A DNA stretch of 64,000 nt from Branchiostoma floridae (GCF_000003815.2 NC_049982.1:12117183-12181182); one strand, 5' to 3'. Numbered from the stretch's first letter, positions 32,601 to 46,100 are shown. The notes: generated from the sequence alone by a model not told the origin. Numbers and translations: made by a program.

Positions 32601-35600
32601 ATGCTTGATCATTCTCATTGTAGTTTAACCCCTTTCAAGTATGAGCCTACTCTCATACCCAACACTCTGGCCCTTTTTGTAACTGTCAGAGTCTGCTTTT
32701 GATTTTAGATTTTCCATTAATTCTGAATCTAACTATAAAAACTATCATTCATGTAGCAGCATGCCAAAAATGTTACTGATCTGCTAGTATGAATTTCTTT
32801 GATCTGCTAGAAAGTATGAATGCGCTAAAGAGTTACAAGCTCTTACAGCACAGTGTTTAACGTTATACTTCATACATCCATAGGGTTCTTATTTCCCCTT
32901 TGCATACAGGTGCTAAACTAGGGGTGTTGTAGGATTCATTTCATTTGTTACTTAATGGTAGGACTGTATATGATTTTCTCACTGATGTACAGCTGCCATT
33001 TGCATTTTTACTATGTAAAAGATTTAAGTTGGAGAAAAGTAAAATAATTTCATTGACTGCCCAGTTCCATGAATACTTTCACAAGATATGCACTACTGGT
33101 TGTTTTGCATTTTCATTGTGAAAAATCTTCCCTGTGCTGTTCTTTCAAACATGAACTTTGCAGGGTTGTGAGTTTGTGTGTGTTTGCAGGGTCTGACAGC
33201 TGAGCTGAATGAGTTGAGAGACAACCTGAAGTACATCGCTCCGCCTCCTAGAGAACAGCCAGACGCTGGGGTTTCACTGGAGGAGATCAGAAGGAAGAAA
33301 GCTGAGAAGAGGGAAAGGGTACATTCTCTAACAACCATCTTAAAACTAAGTCCCTTAGGATGTAGATTAGAATGTTTCTGTGCTAAATCAATCTTCCTAT
33401 TGTACATTGTTTGACATGTAAAATGCTGAGAGCAGTATAAAATCTGAAGTTTGAGAGAAGCATAAAATCTAAACAAAAAGTCTAATTTTTGTTGTAAACT
33501 TGCCCTGCAGTCTTTGGTTTGCTGTTCATCACCTGACAACATAAGAACGTCCACACTACTATGTAGACATCACTCGTAGATTTAATCAACACCAAAGAAT
33601 GTTTTTATCCCATCCTTGTTCCAGGTTGTCCAGGAGATCATCCAGACAGAGCGAGACTACGTGAGAGACCTGCACGTGATCACCCAGGGCATGCTGGTCC
33701 CCCTGCGTGAGGAGAAGCTCCAAACGGCGGAGATGAACGTCCTGTTTGGTAACATCGAGAATGTCCAACAGCTGGCCCAGCGGTTCCTCCCTGCTCTGGA
33801 GCAGAGTGCAGAGGGGGTGGATCCCGAGGAGCAGAAGCTCGGCGAGACGTTCCTCAGTTTTTCCCAGGACTTGGAGGAGACGTACAAGCTGTACTGTCGT
33901 AACCATGACGACGCCCTCGCTCTCTTGGAGAAATATGAAGAGATCGAAGAAATCCAGGAGTCCATCACGAGGTGCCTTGGTGAGTCCGTCAGTGAATCAG
34001 GTCTTGGACAGATTGTTTTTACAAAACTTGTAAAGTTGATACAAGAATGTTGTCTTTGAGATTAAGTCAATTACCTTGATTCTACTAAATGTAAAAAATG
34101 GATTGCGTTTAATTTTTGAATCTGATACATTGCAATTTTAAAATAATTAATATCATGATATAATGTCATAATGTGTTGTATGTTTTTGTGAAAGCTAACA
34201 AATTTGATGCCATCTCTTCTTGCTTGTTATGAAAATTGTTACCTCATGGAGCCAAAGCAAGAACTTGGGGCTGTTTTTCTCAGCAAGCAGTCACAGCCAC
34301 TTTTAGCCCAAGTTCAGCTATTGATTCCATTATCTCTTGTTTGGTCTATCAAAATTCCCTCCTAGCCTAACAAAGTGTCCACCTTTGTCTATTTCCCACT
34401 TTCCAGAGAGTTTTCGTGATGTTTTACTTGCTTCTTGTCAATGACTGTGTTTCAACCAATATGAGTAATAATGTCCTTTTTCTTCAACTTCTGAAAGCAA
34501 TCCTTAAATTGCCACAAAAAAACAAGAAAATGAAATGCTGATTGTGCTTGCTGTGGAATTACAAACAAAGACTAACAATCTGGTGTGACCAGCAGTGCCC
34601 TAAGTGAAACTCACTTGCAATGGCAAGGATAGAGGTTGATAAAATCATTGCAAATAGGCAAATGGTGTCAGTGTCACCAGTGTTGAGATGCAAAGATGCA
34701 GTCAAACTTTCTACTCACAGTTTAGTCAAAGTAGCTGCTGTGCGGCCCAAAAATTTGATATGCTGTATGAAAATCAGTTTGGACTTTGCTTACTAGTTGT
34801 TGGCGCCGGCTAATTCGATCCAAAACCCAATTTTTTTTTTCACAGCCTTTAGCTGCAAAAAGCATTATCTAGTCTTCACTCTTTGTCCTATCTTCCTTTA
34901 TGTGTGGCTAGCTAACCAGTCTCGCAAGTATTGGCTGAGTGTGCTAAACGTCTAAAAGTTGTCACTACAAAAGCTTAAAAAGACTGCTGACTCTACACAC
35001 GTATAGGGGCGATGCCTGGAACTGCAGTCAGCATGAGGAATAATAATGCAACATCAGAAGGTCAGGCACTGGACTCTGCCACTCTGGATAAAGGTATCAG
35101 TTTAGCCAACACCAGGCTGAAACGGTAGTCAAATCTTTTAATCTGTTGAAATCACTGTAAAAAAAAACAACCTATGACATGAAATGTGCTGACTTTGATT
35201 ATCCTGCGTGAGTTGATGAGACAAAATCTTTTGATTGCTGTATTAGGATGATTGCTTCTGTAGAATCTGAAGTAGTTTTTACTCTCTGTCCTGAACACTT
35301 CCACACCATTTTTACAGTAGAAGCACTCTTACATTCTAGTCACTGTAGATGCCTTCTTCATTCAACTTCCAAGTCCAGCATAAGAAAACTCGATAAACAG
35401 TTCAATCATATGAGCTACATAGCTGTAGCTTTACCTGTCAAACCCAAATCATCACAGGGATATCACTGCCTACGGGACATCAGAGCTAATCAATCTAACT
35501 GTAATGAAAGAGAATACAACAATGTCATCAACTATACCTACGCTCCCCTCTGATTATGTTACTTGTGGAGACATAAATTCAAACCTCAATTTCCTGAAGG

Positions 35601-38600
35601 TGACCCGAAAAAGGAGTTACACAGTCGGATCATAAGCAAGTGATTTGAAGATTGTGATGTTGTAAAGAAAGATTGTTGCAGAATTGATCTGAATGGAAAC
35701 TTTTATTTGTAGTGAATCTGAAGGAGAAGTGGAGGATGGCAGTGATTGACCTGAGCTCCCTGCTCATCAAACCCGTGCAGAGAGTGCTGAAGTATCCGCT
35801 GCTGCTGAACGAGCTGCTGAGTGTGAGTGCTTTTAGGTTTTGGAATCAAATTTAAATCCAATGCCATTTTCCGATCAGATGCCACTGGCAGTGTGTATGC
35901 CCGTTTAGTCTTATTAATCTGTTGTTCTTCTATCAGAAGAAAGTATCTTACCTAAAAGGAGAAAGACATATCTAAAGTACATTCTCCAGTATGCAGAGCC
36001 TCGTCGCAGCCTATAGTATACAATATACCTAGGGGAGACACTGGTAAACCGGGCTGATGTTTCCACCTCTGTGGGTGTCTTCTAGCCAGCTGTCAGGCAG
36101 TTAGAGAATTGTCTTCAGTAGTAGTGATAGTATCCAGTACTTGATCAAAGAAAACATTTAGGCCTTTCTCTGATTGGCCAACAGCTGGTTAGAGGCCACA
36201 ACCAAAAAATGAAAACCTCAGCCTTGTAGAGCCTCCCCAAAGTATTTTGCATAGCCATGGGTGAGGTTCCGTGTAGGAGAATGCTTAAGTATTATGATTA
36301 ATCTTTGTCATCATTTACAATATTGCTAAACACAGTAGATTCCCAAATAACTGCAACTAATGTGTACTCCCATACAATCACATGATATTTTGTTAGATAT
36401 ACAAGTAGGAAAGAGAGCCAGGCATAAACATAAGCCCTTCCTCCACAGACAACAGAAGACGACCACCAGGACAAGGCCAACATCCTGGCAGCTGTCAACA
36501 GGATGACTGATGTCGCCACGGCGATTAACGAGGACAAGAGAAGGAAAGACCTGGTCATGAAGTACCGCAAGGTGGACGATGATGTCACGCTCAGCCAGAA
36601 AATCTCCAAGATCAGTTTTCATTCCATACGGAAGAAGGGTTCACGATTCACAGGTGGGATGGGATGAGTTATTTGTAGTCATAGTTACATAGACAAAGAG
36701 TGTTATTTTAGAAAATACGATGGTTTTAGCTATCCTTTACCTTTACCTTTACTTTTAGCTATTGAGGATGATAAATATGAGCTTGTTATTTCTGTATTCC
36801 TCCATGCACTATGGTATTAACTAACATACTGTGGAATAGCAAGAACTCCAACATGGAGGCAGGCAATGACCATAGATAACATCATAGATAACAAACTGGT
36901 AGGCCATATTTGGATGATTATGGTTTTATATTTCTTACTAAGGGATTCAGAATGTAGCTTAACCAGACAATTAAGCTGTAACTATGTAATCAAAGTAATG
37001 ACAAACCTTCCTTCCCCCTGCCCAGGACGTTTGATCCACATGATGGGCCAGTCGGAGCTCACCATGGATGAGAGGTTCAACGAAGCTGACAGGAAGTTCC
37101 ACAACATGGAGAAAACCACCAAGGTGTTCATCAGGAATGTCAGTGAGAACCTCAGGCAGATGCAGGTATTCTCACAACTTCTATTGTGAGGTAGTAGACT
37201 TCTTTTATCATAATCCTGCTGCAATAATGCTTGATACAGCTAACCTGTAGTGGATTACTATTAACAAAATCAGGCCATTGTGAATCAGTACCTATAAAAT
37301 AACAATTGAGTTTCTCGAATGCCCTGAATAAAAAATAGGATATAAAAGTCTCAGAAGACTTCTATTACAGGTTTTGCAAATGCCGAGGTGCCATACATGG
37401 ACATTTATATGGAATGCATTCTGTTCTTGAACTGTAGTACCTTGATATTTGCAGGAGGGTTTTCAGGCACAGCTTTTGGTTGCTGAGGACATCACAGACT
37501 TCTATGCTGAGAAGGCCAACAGGCAGGATATAGAGAACTACAGGACAGCCTACAGAACTATTGTCAGCACCCACCTGCCTAAATATGTATGTTATCTTTT
37601 CATAATGTTGCATGTAACGCTAGTTCACCTTAATCCGTGGGGTAACCTAGATTTGCTCGTAAAAAAATTGGTAATTAGAGATTTCAGGTCAACGACATGG
37701 GTTTCAAATGTCAAGATTTTCAATTATTGCAATGTGAAACTATCTGCCATCGACTTAATGATCCCGAAATACCCTATCTTTATGTACAACGGATATAGGT
37801 TACCCTACGGATAAAGGTGAACTAACGTTACATGTAGTATCCTCAAAGCTGAAAAATCATCACTTAGTGATATTTCCTTCATAGCCTCTAACATTCACAT
37901 TGTTCATACCAGAATTGTAAGAGGTGTTCATGTTTCTACAATGAACATCATATACAACCTCAGCCCTGTTGCACTCTTTCTGACAGTGTTTTCATTATTT
38001 AGCAAGATTGTATTAAGATTTTATGACTTAACACGTTCTTTTGTCACTTCATGGCATCAGTTACTTCTGTTAACAGTTTGACAATGTCATTAATGTTGTA
38101 CATGTATTGACTGAACTATCCAGAAAAGTTTTGTGGAAGAGCGAGTGGTGAGCCCCCTGACTGCGCTGGTGTTGATGTACCAGGCTCCCAACAAGCTGAT
38201 CCAGAAGAGGTACGACAAGATGCTAGACTACGACAATAAGAGGAAGAACTCGGAGAAGGCCAAGGGTTCAGACAAGAGCAGGTCGGCTCAGGAGGACCTG
38301 AAGGTTAGTTCAGCTCCTTAAATTCACTCAGTAGATCTGGATGGGAAACCTCTTCTGTACATGTACAGTCAAACCTGTACAAGTGATTCACTTCACATGA
38401 GGACCTCCTGTCTAATGAGTCCACTCTCTGATGGTGCCTTAGATAATTTTCCATTGACACAAGCATTGAAAATTCTATCTATTAGTGACCACCTGTCCAC
38501 CAGATTTTATAGGTCCCATGAGTGGTCTTTTGGGGTTTTTGACTGTACTTTCATTGAGATGTTCTTGTCCCTTGTCTCATCTACACATCCTCTTGTCCCA

Positions 38601-40189
38601 CAGATTGCTAAGAACACGTATGAGGCCCTGAATGCCCAGCTGCTTGATGAGCTGCCCAAGTTACACACCATGTCCACGGCCTTGCTGCAGGACTGTGTCA
38701 AGAACTTTGTCATCGCTCACAGGAACATCCAGGATGCTGCACGCAAGGAGCTCTACGCTTTGTTACAGGTAAGACGCAAATAGTCTTCAGTCCACAATCT
38801 TAAGGTCTCATTCATGTATAATCATCATGTACATTTTGTATCATCCTGAGTGGGTAGCCTAAAATAATGCTCAAAAAGTAAATGTCTGCATGAACGTTTC
38901 CTTATGGCTGGGAAATTGCCTTTTAACCAGCCCACGTGATCTTGCACTTAAAAGTGGCAAAAACTTATTTGTAACTGAAGAAATTGATTTTTGGTAGCTG
39001 TGCACTAGGATGGAGGTACACCTCCTTTAGTTGCAAGTTGTAAATTGTAAAAACTTTTCTGTTGTCTTCAGCTGCCCGCCCTCCTGTCGGAGGGGGATGA
39101 CATCCTGGAGACGTTCCAGGCCAGACACAGCCAGGTTGTGGAGCAGCTGTCGGCGGTCAGTTTTGCTGGGCAGGGTCTTGGGACCAAGAGACCGGACAAG
39201 GGAGACAGAAAACAGAGCAGGAAGTCTGTGGCAGAACCAGCTCAGGATCAGGTACAGATGTTTGACATTTTTGTGTACCTTAGATAAGTCAGGGTTAATG
39301 TTTCGTGTTTTTCTAGTCTTTCAGGTATAGGTACGTTTTAGGAGATATGAAAACCAAACTCACCAGTGCCATTTCTATTGTTGAATAGTATAGAAGACCC
39401 AATCATAAAGCTAGTCCCAGGCTCATTATCATTGAGAATGTTTCTTATGACTATCTGTTCATGTTTTACAGGGCGGAGGTCCCCAGACTGACACACAGAA
39501 AGCCCAGCTCCAAGCCCGGTACCCAGGCTCCCTGTATAAGGCCAGTAAGCAGCACACACCTACCCAGCCCATGGACCTATGTATTGCTGAAGGGGACCTG
39601 ATAGGGGTTATCAAACAGCAGGACCCAATGGGTGGACAGGACCGCTGGTTTGTTGACAATGGGGAACAGAAAGGTAGATTTATTATTTTTTCCCTCTGTA
39701 ATTTAGATTCCCCTCTTGACAGGTTTTTAAGACTATGATTGCTTTCATTTTGCTCCTTATTTTGGATTTTGTTTTAGCAATAGTGAATGACACACAAATT
39801 TCTTTTGACTTTCTTACTGTGTCCCAATAGGTTTGGTCCCATCAAGTTGCCTGACTCCTGTGACAGAAACGCCACCTAGTGGCAGTGCAACTGCTGCACC
39901 TGACATGGACCTACTCGGCCCGGAGCCATCAGTGACACAGCCATCTTACGACGCAAGTGCTGGGGACTATGGGAGTGCCGGGGCAGACACGGAGGAAACA
40001 ACATACCAGTATTATGCGGAGTACGGATTTTCTGCCCGTGCAGAGACAGAACTGACAATCCATGAGGGACAGGTTGTCACGGTTCTGCAACCCTATGACT
40101 TGCAAGGAAATCCTGAATGGTGGTTGGTCCAACATGAGGAGGGACAGGGATATGTACCCTCCAATTATCTCAACAGGAGGGAGGTTTGA
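26652..40189 (+). CDS. DNMBP: DNMBP/Tuba orthologue: scaffold RhoGEF, 18 exons, 1539 aa
   Basis: Cdc42 guanine-nucleotide exchange factor and scaffold linking dynamin and actin regulators at membranes and junctions. Coding exons: 26652-26796, 27144-27266, 27606-28955, 29339-29521, 31004-31223, 31800-32070, 32297-32467, 33190-33318, 33625-33979, 35713-35822, 36449-36653, 37026-37165, 37455-37586, 38124-38303, 38604-38768, 39072-39251, 39472-39673, 39831-40189. All phases agree; total 4620 bases. Domains: SH3 at about 5-59, 69-124, 141-197, 227-282, 340-396 and 418-473; acidic linker 213-225; Pro-rich 600-700 (APPRPQQVPQPQRKVPPPRP); coiled coil 770-860 with LEFCDSNIE; DH about 865-1055 (TERDYVRDL; LLIKPVQRVLKYPLLLNELL); BAR about 1090-1300 (TYEALNAQLLDELPK); SH3 about 1369-1430 and 1479-1539. 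Human DNMBP has four N-terminal SH3 domains, this has six. The first acceptor of exon 5 is a cagcag tandem, allowing one residue more or less. The ATG at 26652 opens the first SH3 domain as in human. Confidence 0.96.
27450..27558 (+). repeat. Diverged copy of the 37611-37834 MITE, in DNMBP intron 2
   Basis: Shares with the intron-13 element the ordered segments ttcaa.attattgca, gaaac..., ccatcgactt.at, ataccctat and the end cag.gaac..., i.e. its right half. Left end not recognised. Confidence 0.55.
30301..30630 (+). repeat. Minisatellite, 52-57 bp unit, about six copies
   Basis: Units begin tgtgagtactgtccctaac, at about 30301, 30353, 30408, 30464, 30520 and 30573, and end with ttcttggtgtgtgttgtac. 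It lies in DNMBP intron 4. Unit length and GT content vary. Open frames over it are an artefact. Confidence 0.85.
31410..31643. mobile_element. piggyBac-like MITE in DNMBP intron 5, 234 bp
   Basis: CCCTTAAACTGCCA at 31410-31423 is exactly mirrored by TGGCAGTTTAAGGG at 31630-31643. Flanks are tcaa on the left and ttat on the right, each one change from TTAA, the piggyBac target. The CCCTTnnnCTGCC end resembles known piggyBac-type termini. The interior is markedly GC-rich compared with the intron and includes a cccggttataaccggg palindrome. No transposase is encoded. Confidence 0.65.
35007..35093 (+). other. Candidate cassette exon in the DNMBP DH region
   Basis: 87 bases, bounded by ATAG and GTATCA splice signals, open in the frame required between exon 9 (ends phase 1) and exon 10 (starts phase 1). 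It would add 29 residues beginning GAMPGTAVSMRNNN between the first DH half and the LLIKPVQR helix. The stretch is low in hydrophobics and unlike DH sequence. Inclusion is unproven; the gene model given omits it. Confidence 0.3.
37611..37834. mobile_element. MITE-like element in DNMBP intron 13, 224 bp
   Basis: The left end (CATGTAACGCTAGTTCACC, continuing ttaatccgtggggtaaccta) is mirrored by the right end, whose inverse reads CATGTAACGTTAGTTCACC continuing tttatccgtagggtaaccta. Arms are about 40 bases. No coding capacity. A partial relative lies in intron 2. Confidence 0.75.
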
Positions 40190-42630
40190 AACAGATTCTG
40201 TGCTGTGTGTGCAGGAGTAGAACTTTTTTGATTGCTCCAATCATGGACTTCCCTTGTGAATCAGACATAGAACTTGCTTTTGAGCCCTTTTAGAAGGAAA
40301 GGGAACTCTCATGATTTAGTGCTACACACATGCATCCTTGAGTTAAGATTATGGCAAACCACTTCACAAATGTACAAGTATTGTCTATAGAACATTGTAG
40401 CAAATGGACAATATGTTTTGCAGTGTACTATGGCAGTGTACATGTACTTCAGAACAACTGGGTCTTAAAGAATAGTAATGTGGCTTTGTAGTATTGTGGT
40501 TGGTGTTTTGCTTCATTCGAGACTTAGATTCATACCTGTGCACCTTCTATCTGCTCCAAATGTTGTTTAGTTGGTGGGGTAGTTACCAGTGGCCACAAGC
40601 TAGACCTGGGTGAACAGTGAACATTCCTGTTTTTTTCTTCATGTTCAGACATTACGATATTAAAGAATGGTTGTAACTTTGCCCTGTTGAAAGTAGAAAT
40701 TCTGTTATTCATGTGGAAAGAAAAGCAGCTGTCAATGTTCATAGTCTGAGTGTTAAGGTGGATACTATGGCAATGTACATGTAATCATGGCTGGAAGATT
40801 TTTTTGCTATTTGAGGAAAACTAATTACATACCAGCTAGTTTATACTGTGGACTTTGGTGTCCATCAAATAGTTGGATAAAATTGTGTAGCAATTTGTGA
40901 TGAGTAATATTTTTACTGCACAGTGTCAGGATGAGATGTATATTTTCATGATAATCAGTGAAGAATGCAAAATGTACTCAGTGCAACATTGTCTACATAC
41001 ATGTACAACATGTAAATGAATATGTAAGTGTGAAGCAAAGTATTATATACTTTTTTTTATATCAGTTTCTACCAGGAATTTGGCAATGGTTAATTTGTTC
41101 TAGGGACATTTTTTTCTTCTCAAATACGAGAACCTCATAATTTTCTCGTTCATGTTGTGTTAGTTTCCATGATTGTTTTGTATTGTAGCCGCCTATTCAA
41201 GGTATGTGACTGTAGAAAAGATCATCACTGCAGTTTCTTTAGATCTCATGTACTTTATACTTAGTCGACATGAGTTTGAGAACACTAACTTAATTTTATT
41301 TAAGAACTGTATATCAGTACTCAAGAGATTGCACGGCCCCAGAGTTGGTTACAGCAGTTCTATGAGTTTTCCTGTATTGGGGATGGTGGCAAATTAAACT
41401 AGATTTAACATGGTGAATATCATTTAGATATTTAGAAGTAGATTTTTGAAAAAACAAAATTCAGTTAAAGTGCATCTGGTAACATTTACTGTATACTAAA
41501 TGAGCTGTTGGTTTGACAGTTTGAAGGATATTATTTGTTACTTTGGACTTTCCTTGTTGTTTGTATTTTGTGCTCACATGAACTGAATGTGTGCTTGTGT
41601 ATGTCTCATGCCCGAGACTTTATTGGGGAAAGTGTACAAAATGCTACCATCGATGATACAGAGTAATGTCACATTTATTTGTGTTTATAAATATAGCAAA
41701 ATTTAATAGCGAAGTAATGTTAGGAGAATTGTATAACAATACCTTTGATAGGAGGAGGGCATTAAAAAGTGGAGGGGTGTGAGTTTGAATATAATCATTA
41801 TGTTAATGAGTATTGTTAATTGGATGAGAAATGATCCTCCTCTCCAGTGGATACAAGTTATGGTAACAAGCCACGTCATTTTTGTTGTGCTGCAAGGTTT
41901 ACAATAGTCTTGTGGTGTATTTGAGCTGTGTCATATGTGCATTTCTATTTTTCATGGTTTGATTTTTGTATTCATACGTGGATCAGAAATAACTGGCAGA
42001 CCACTGTCAAATACATGTACTAGTTTTGCTTTGTGATGTTTGTATTGCATTGCAATTTGCCAAATTATTAGCGAAAAATTAACTACTTCAATTATTTTGT
42101 CAAGACATTGGTTTGACTGTGCATCTTCAGTATTTCTAATATGTCTGCAGTCCCCAAATCCACTTTAGTTTGAAGAAAAACTCATGTAATATACATTGTA
42201 TGTAAAAGTAGGTCAAAACCACAGAATGATATTATTCTATAATTCTGATCATTTGTAAGATTCAATTGCTTTCGGTAAGAAAGACATGAAGAAGATGAAG
42301 TGTACTTAAGCTTTCATCGATTTTAAAGTGTACTTTAAAGTATTTTCATATATCAACTTATATGATAAGCACATAAATGCCACACTGAATCTGGTTACAT
42401 TGATACGAATATATTTGCAAGCCAGTGAGAGAAAAAAAACACTTGGTTCAGTGCATTCTCTTGTGTCATTTGCAAAACATCCTTTCACATACGTTATCTA
42501 TATAACGTTATAGAGAGTGAAAATCTCATCAGCTTTTCGAACATCTTTCCTGGTTGCAGTTTTGAAAAGAAGCGCCTTTGTACGGTCCAGTCGCAATATT
42601 ATTATATAATAAAGGTGTGTCGCATACACG
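40190..42630 (+). other. DNMBP: Probable 3' UTR of DNMBP
   Basis: AT-rich, free of coding exons and recognisable repeats. Possible poly(A) signals: ATTAAA at 40659 and 41761, and AATAAA at 42608-42613 followed by a GT-rich stretch (ggtgtgtcgc), which is the best combination. Alternative ends are likely. Confidence 0.5.
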
Positions 42631-42639
42631 TTAGCAGCG

Positions 42640-42870
42640 GTGGATGCAAGTGAGTGGAGGGCCGAGGTGTCATCATGGCACTACATGTTACTGTTTAATA
42701 GGTGGCGACCAGTGTTCACCTTTGATAGGAAATGTCTTTTTCAAAGTATGGAGCCGCCAAAAAACGTCTTCCGGGAGGGACGTAAAACGGGGTTCTCGTG
42801 CTCGAGGAGGTGCCTCGACCACGTTATAAACAGCCTCATTTCTCATTGGGTACCTACTGGCTGGTAAAAT
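42640..42870 (+). repeat. Probable interspersed repeat fragment
   Basis: Contains a GTGCTCGAGGAGGTGCCTCGACCACG segment forming a short hairpin (TCGAGG..CCTCGA near 42803-42819) beside a ggacgtaaaacggggttc stretch. The composition shifts sharply from the AT-rich UTR to GC-rich. I recall similar blocks as repeats in marine invertebrate genomes but cannot verify it here. Confidence 0.35.
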
Positions 42871-43049
42871 ACACCAGATGATTATAATGCTATGATTAAT
42901 AAATTTATGATGGCAAACTATTCACTAGCGCCCCCTTTCGTTTTGTGATCGCCATACACCTTGCTATTATGTGGCCTTGATTTCATGTCATGTGCCCTGG
43001 GCCTGCCTCGCGCATACATAAAGTTGTTTACATCGCACGCGAGTACGGA

Positions 43050-43180
43050 GAAAGTACTTCCGGCAACTGTTTTATTGTTATAAATCCGACAAAGATTTAC
43101 AGGCTTCGCCGGAAGCGTATTTCCGCGCAAGCTCAGTACTGTTATGTTCCCCCGTTCCTTCTCATTCAGGTCACCACAGG
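43050..43180 (+). promoter_or_regulatory. ETS/E2F promoter-like cluster with a splice donor
   Basis: ACTTCCGG at 43056-43063 and GCCGGAAGC at 43108-43116 are inverted ETS-type sites; TTTCCGCGC at 43120-43128 fits E2F. No TATA box. A possible donor (CACAG|GTCAGT) follows at 43179. This combination is typical of TATA-less housekeeping starts, yet no coding exons were found downstream. Confidence 0.35.
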
Positions 43181-43199
43181 TCAGTCGCTCCCCGATCAA

Positions 43200-46100
43200 C
43201 AACAATAATCATTATTCCGTGATAGAGTAGGGCCCGTGTTTGGGGTGACTATGTAGTAACAAAAAGGCTTAATGTGAGCAGTATATCCCTCTTGGGCTTT
43301 CGTTAATGTATTCCAACAGTGGAGCGCCACTGTCCTCATCTCGACACGAATTTAAGGTTAAGGGAATACAGTCCAAGGCGACGTGTGTGTGTGTTGCCTG
43401 TTGGTGTGTATGTTGTCCGATTCTAATCAATTCTATTGCCGCTACATTTTCTGCATTATTTCTGTGATTACTGAAATGAGGGCGTTGAAGAGATAAGGGT
43501 GTGTTACTTTAGTTAGATAAATGAGAGTATTACAGAACATGATTTTTTTAGGCTGAGGACGTCACAGGACATCATGATTAGAAGCTATCCAAGTGACGTT
43601 TCCCGTGTCTTTTCTTGGAGATTTTTCACATCGAAATAGAAATCATGGGTTGATGCGTTATCATGATAACGATTTTATGCATCATTTATAAACATTTCGA
43701 TTTGGAACATATCATGAGAAATAGTTTTACGCCCGGTCGATATTTACGTCACATACAGCTAATGCCGCAGCTTAAATGCATTCCGTGATGTTTACCATTG
43801 CAGTGCCATCACAATAGATGACTGACGTTGATAGTGTTTCCAGCCGACTGAAAACAGAGAAGATTTGTTCTCGATCAATCCAACCAAATTAGTTTCTTGC
43901 AGAAGGAATATCTCAATAATGTTTGAAAGATGGATCCATTTATGCTTCGTTGAAGATCGTACCTGATGAATAATGACATAGGAGAATCCAGTTTAAGGCC
44001 CCCTAGCGTGATTGGTGATCAGATCCAGGTGATAAAACCATGCCTATACATGGCAGTTATTCACATCCACTCTGAAGGCAGTGAAATTAAACCTCCGTGT
44101 GGATATAGAAAGATGAAAACATATCTCTCCAGTGCCTGAACAAAAACAAACCATCCATCTGCTCTCCTTGGCGACAGGCCAAGATTCGATTACTTGGGAT
44201 TGGGATTTGTCCCTGAACTTCAGAGGACGTTGGCCTTCGTTACTTCACACGACTATCAAATTAACGCAGCTTGAAAATCAGGAAATACACAGGCCGGGAC
44301 TGTCCATACAGTGTGAATAATATTATAGAGTTGGGTGTGGATGGGGGAATACGTTTGGTGCTATACAGCCTGTTTAAATCAAGGAGGTTTTAAACCTTCT
44401 TGTTTAAATCGACTTCGGGAGATACAGTTTTATCAAGTAATCCGCGAACCATCATCAGCACAATCATCAGTATAACCATCATCTACACGGAGTTCAGTTA
44501 ATAAACCAGACATCTACGTTTTATCACTAAAATCGTACTACTCTACCTTTAATGAAAAGCTAGCGATCATATCTAAGCTTACGTTTGCCTGGAGTATGAT
44601 AACACTTGGAATGCTTAGATTCATCTCCAGGATGAAGAGACAACGATCCTTCCCTCACTAGATATCGACCCTTGGAAGTTCTTGTTTACGTGGCAGAAGG
44701 GAATTGACGGCTCGACCTTGACCAAATTGGTGCTTGTCCCCAGGAGTTTTGAATCTAATTGCGTGACCTTTCACAGGTTTGATCTGTCTTTCCGAACACG
44801 TTCAAGCTCGGGTCCCGACGGCGGGACTGGGACTAGATTCCAGCAACGGGAAAACAGACAAATGAGCAGTGAAGTATGATACCAGAGTGCCGCCGGAGAT
44901 CAGGCGTATATCCAAGCACAAGAACACATCTAAACTGTCACAATTTTCCATCTCACGTTGAATAAATCGCGAAAGCCTAGAAATATTTTGAGTCCTAGCC
45001 AACGAGTTTCAATTTCCGCAACAACAGCTCCTTGAATAACCAGGGAGGTTCATGATAATCCCTCCTTGGAATACAAACCAGGCACGGTGTCGTCAGGGCT
45101 TTATACATGGGAGACTGAGAGAACCATTCGTCTGGCATGAGGAAATACGAACCTGCCTACTGATATAAACAGATGACAGCCCCCCGCGTCCAGATGTAAA
45201 CACTGAATTGTTGATATGATCGCTTCTCTTGCTTGGTACAAGGTCATCGCCAGTTGACAGACGGTACCAACAGACGATACTAAACATTTTCACAACCATT
45301 TACTTGTGGGCCTGTTTGTTTCTCGACTTAAGTGGGTGAAATAGCGATGTGTTTGCGCGTGAACAGCAATATAACTCACGCTTAGTAAACTTAACGATAC
45401 TGATTTGGATCTGGAGTAAACATTAACGTTATATGTCGTGAATCAGGGAACTTTAAAAACTCACTGTGCCTCAATTACAGTCGAAGACAACAGTGCCAAT
45501 AGATGATAACATCTTTGTGCACCAGTGTCACCCGATTGACAAACCGATGCATTCCCGAAATGGACTTAGTTTTGCGATTTATATCTGACCTTTCCCTCGC
45601 ATCTCGTCTCCAGGACACTTAAAGAACCGCTCTAATGATGTTACGCAGCGGTGCTCTACGGTACCTGAAGGCCTGCGAACGTGACAGGCTTTCCTCGCAC
45701 GCACCCTCCTTTCAGGGACAGGGGAAGGGGTTAAGCAAAAATCATCCTATTCGGGTCCTAGACACAACTACATACTGTATATTACAACCATCCAGGTTGA
45801 CATGGACGGCCCCTATCATCATATATGGATCTCATCCAACTGGGCTGAAAAGAGACCACTTTAGTGGAAACTGGGAGTGATGTTGGAAGGGAGAAGAATG
45901 CAACGGGTCAGGTACCTCTGGGTGGAGGGGCTTTTAGAATTACATGACGCTTTTGGAACGATTCTTCTAGGAACGAATGCCATGAATAGGTACCTATGAC
46001 TGTCGGAAATCGGCAGCTAAGAATGAATAAATGGATAAATAGACACACTTTCGGTACTTTCTGTCTGCTGAGTGTTTAAGGTAAATGTACCGACCTCATC

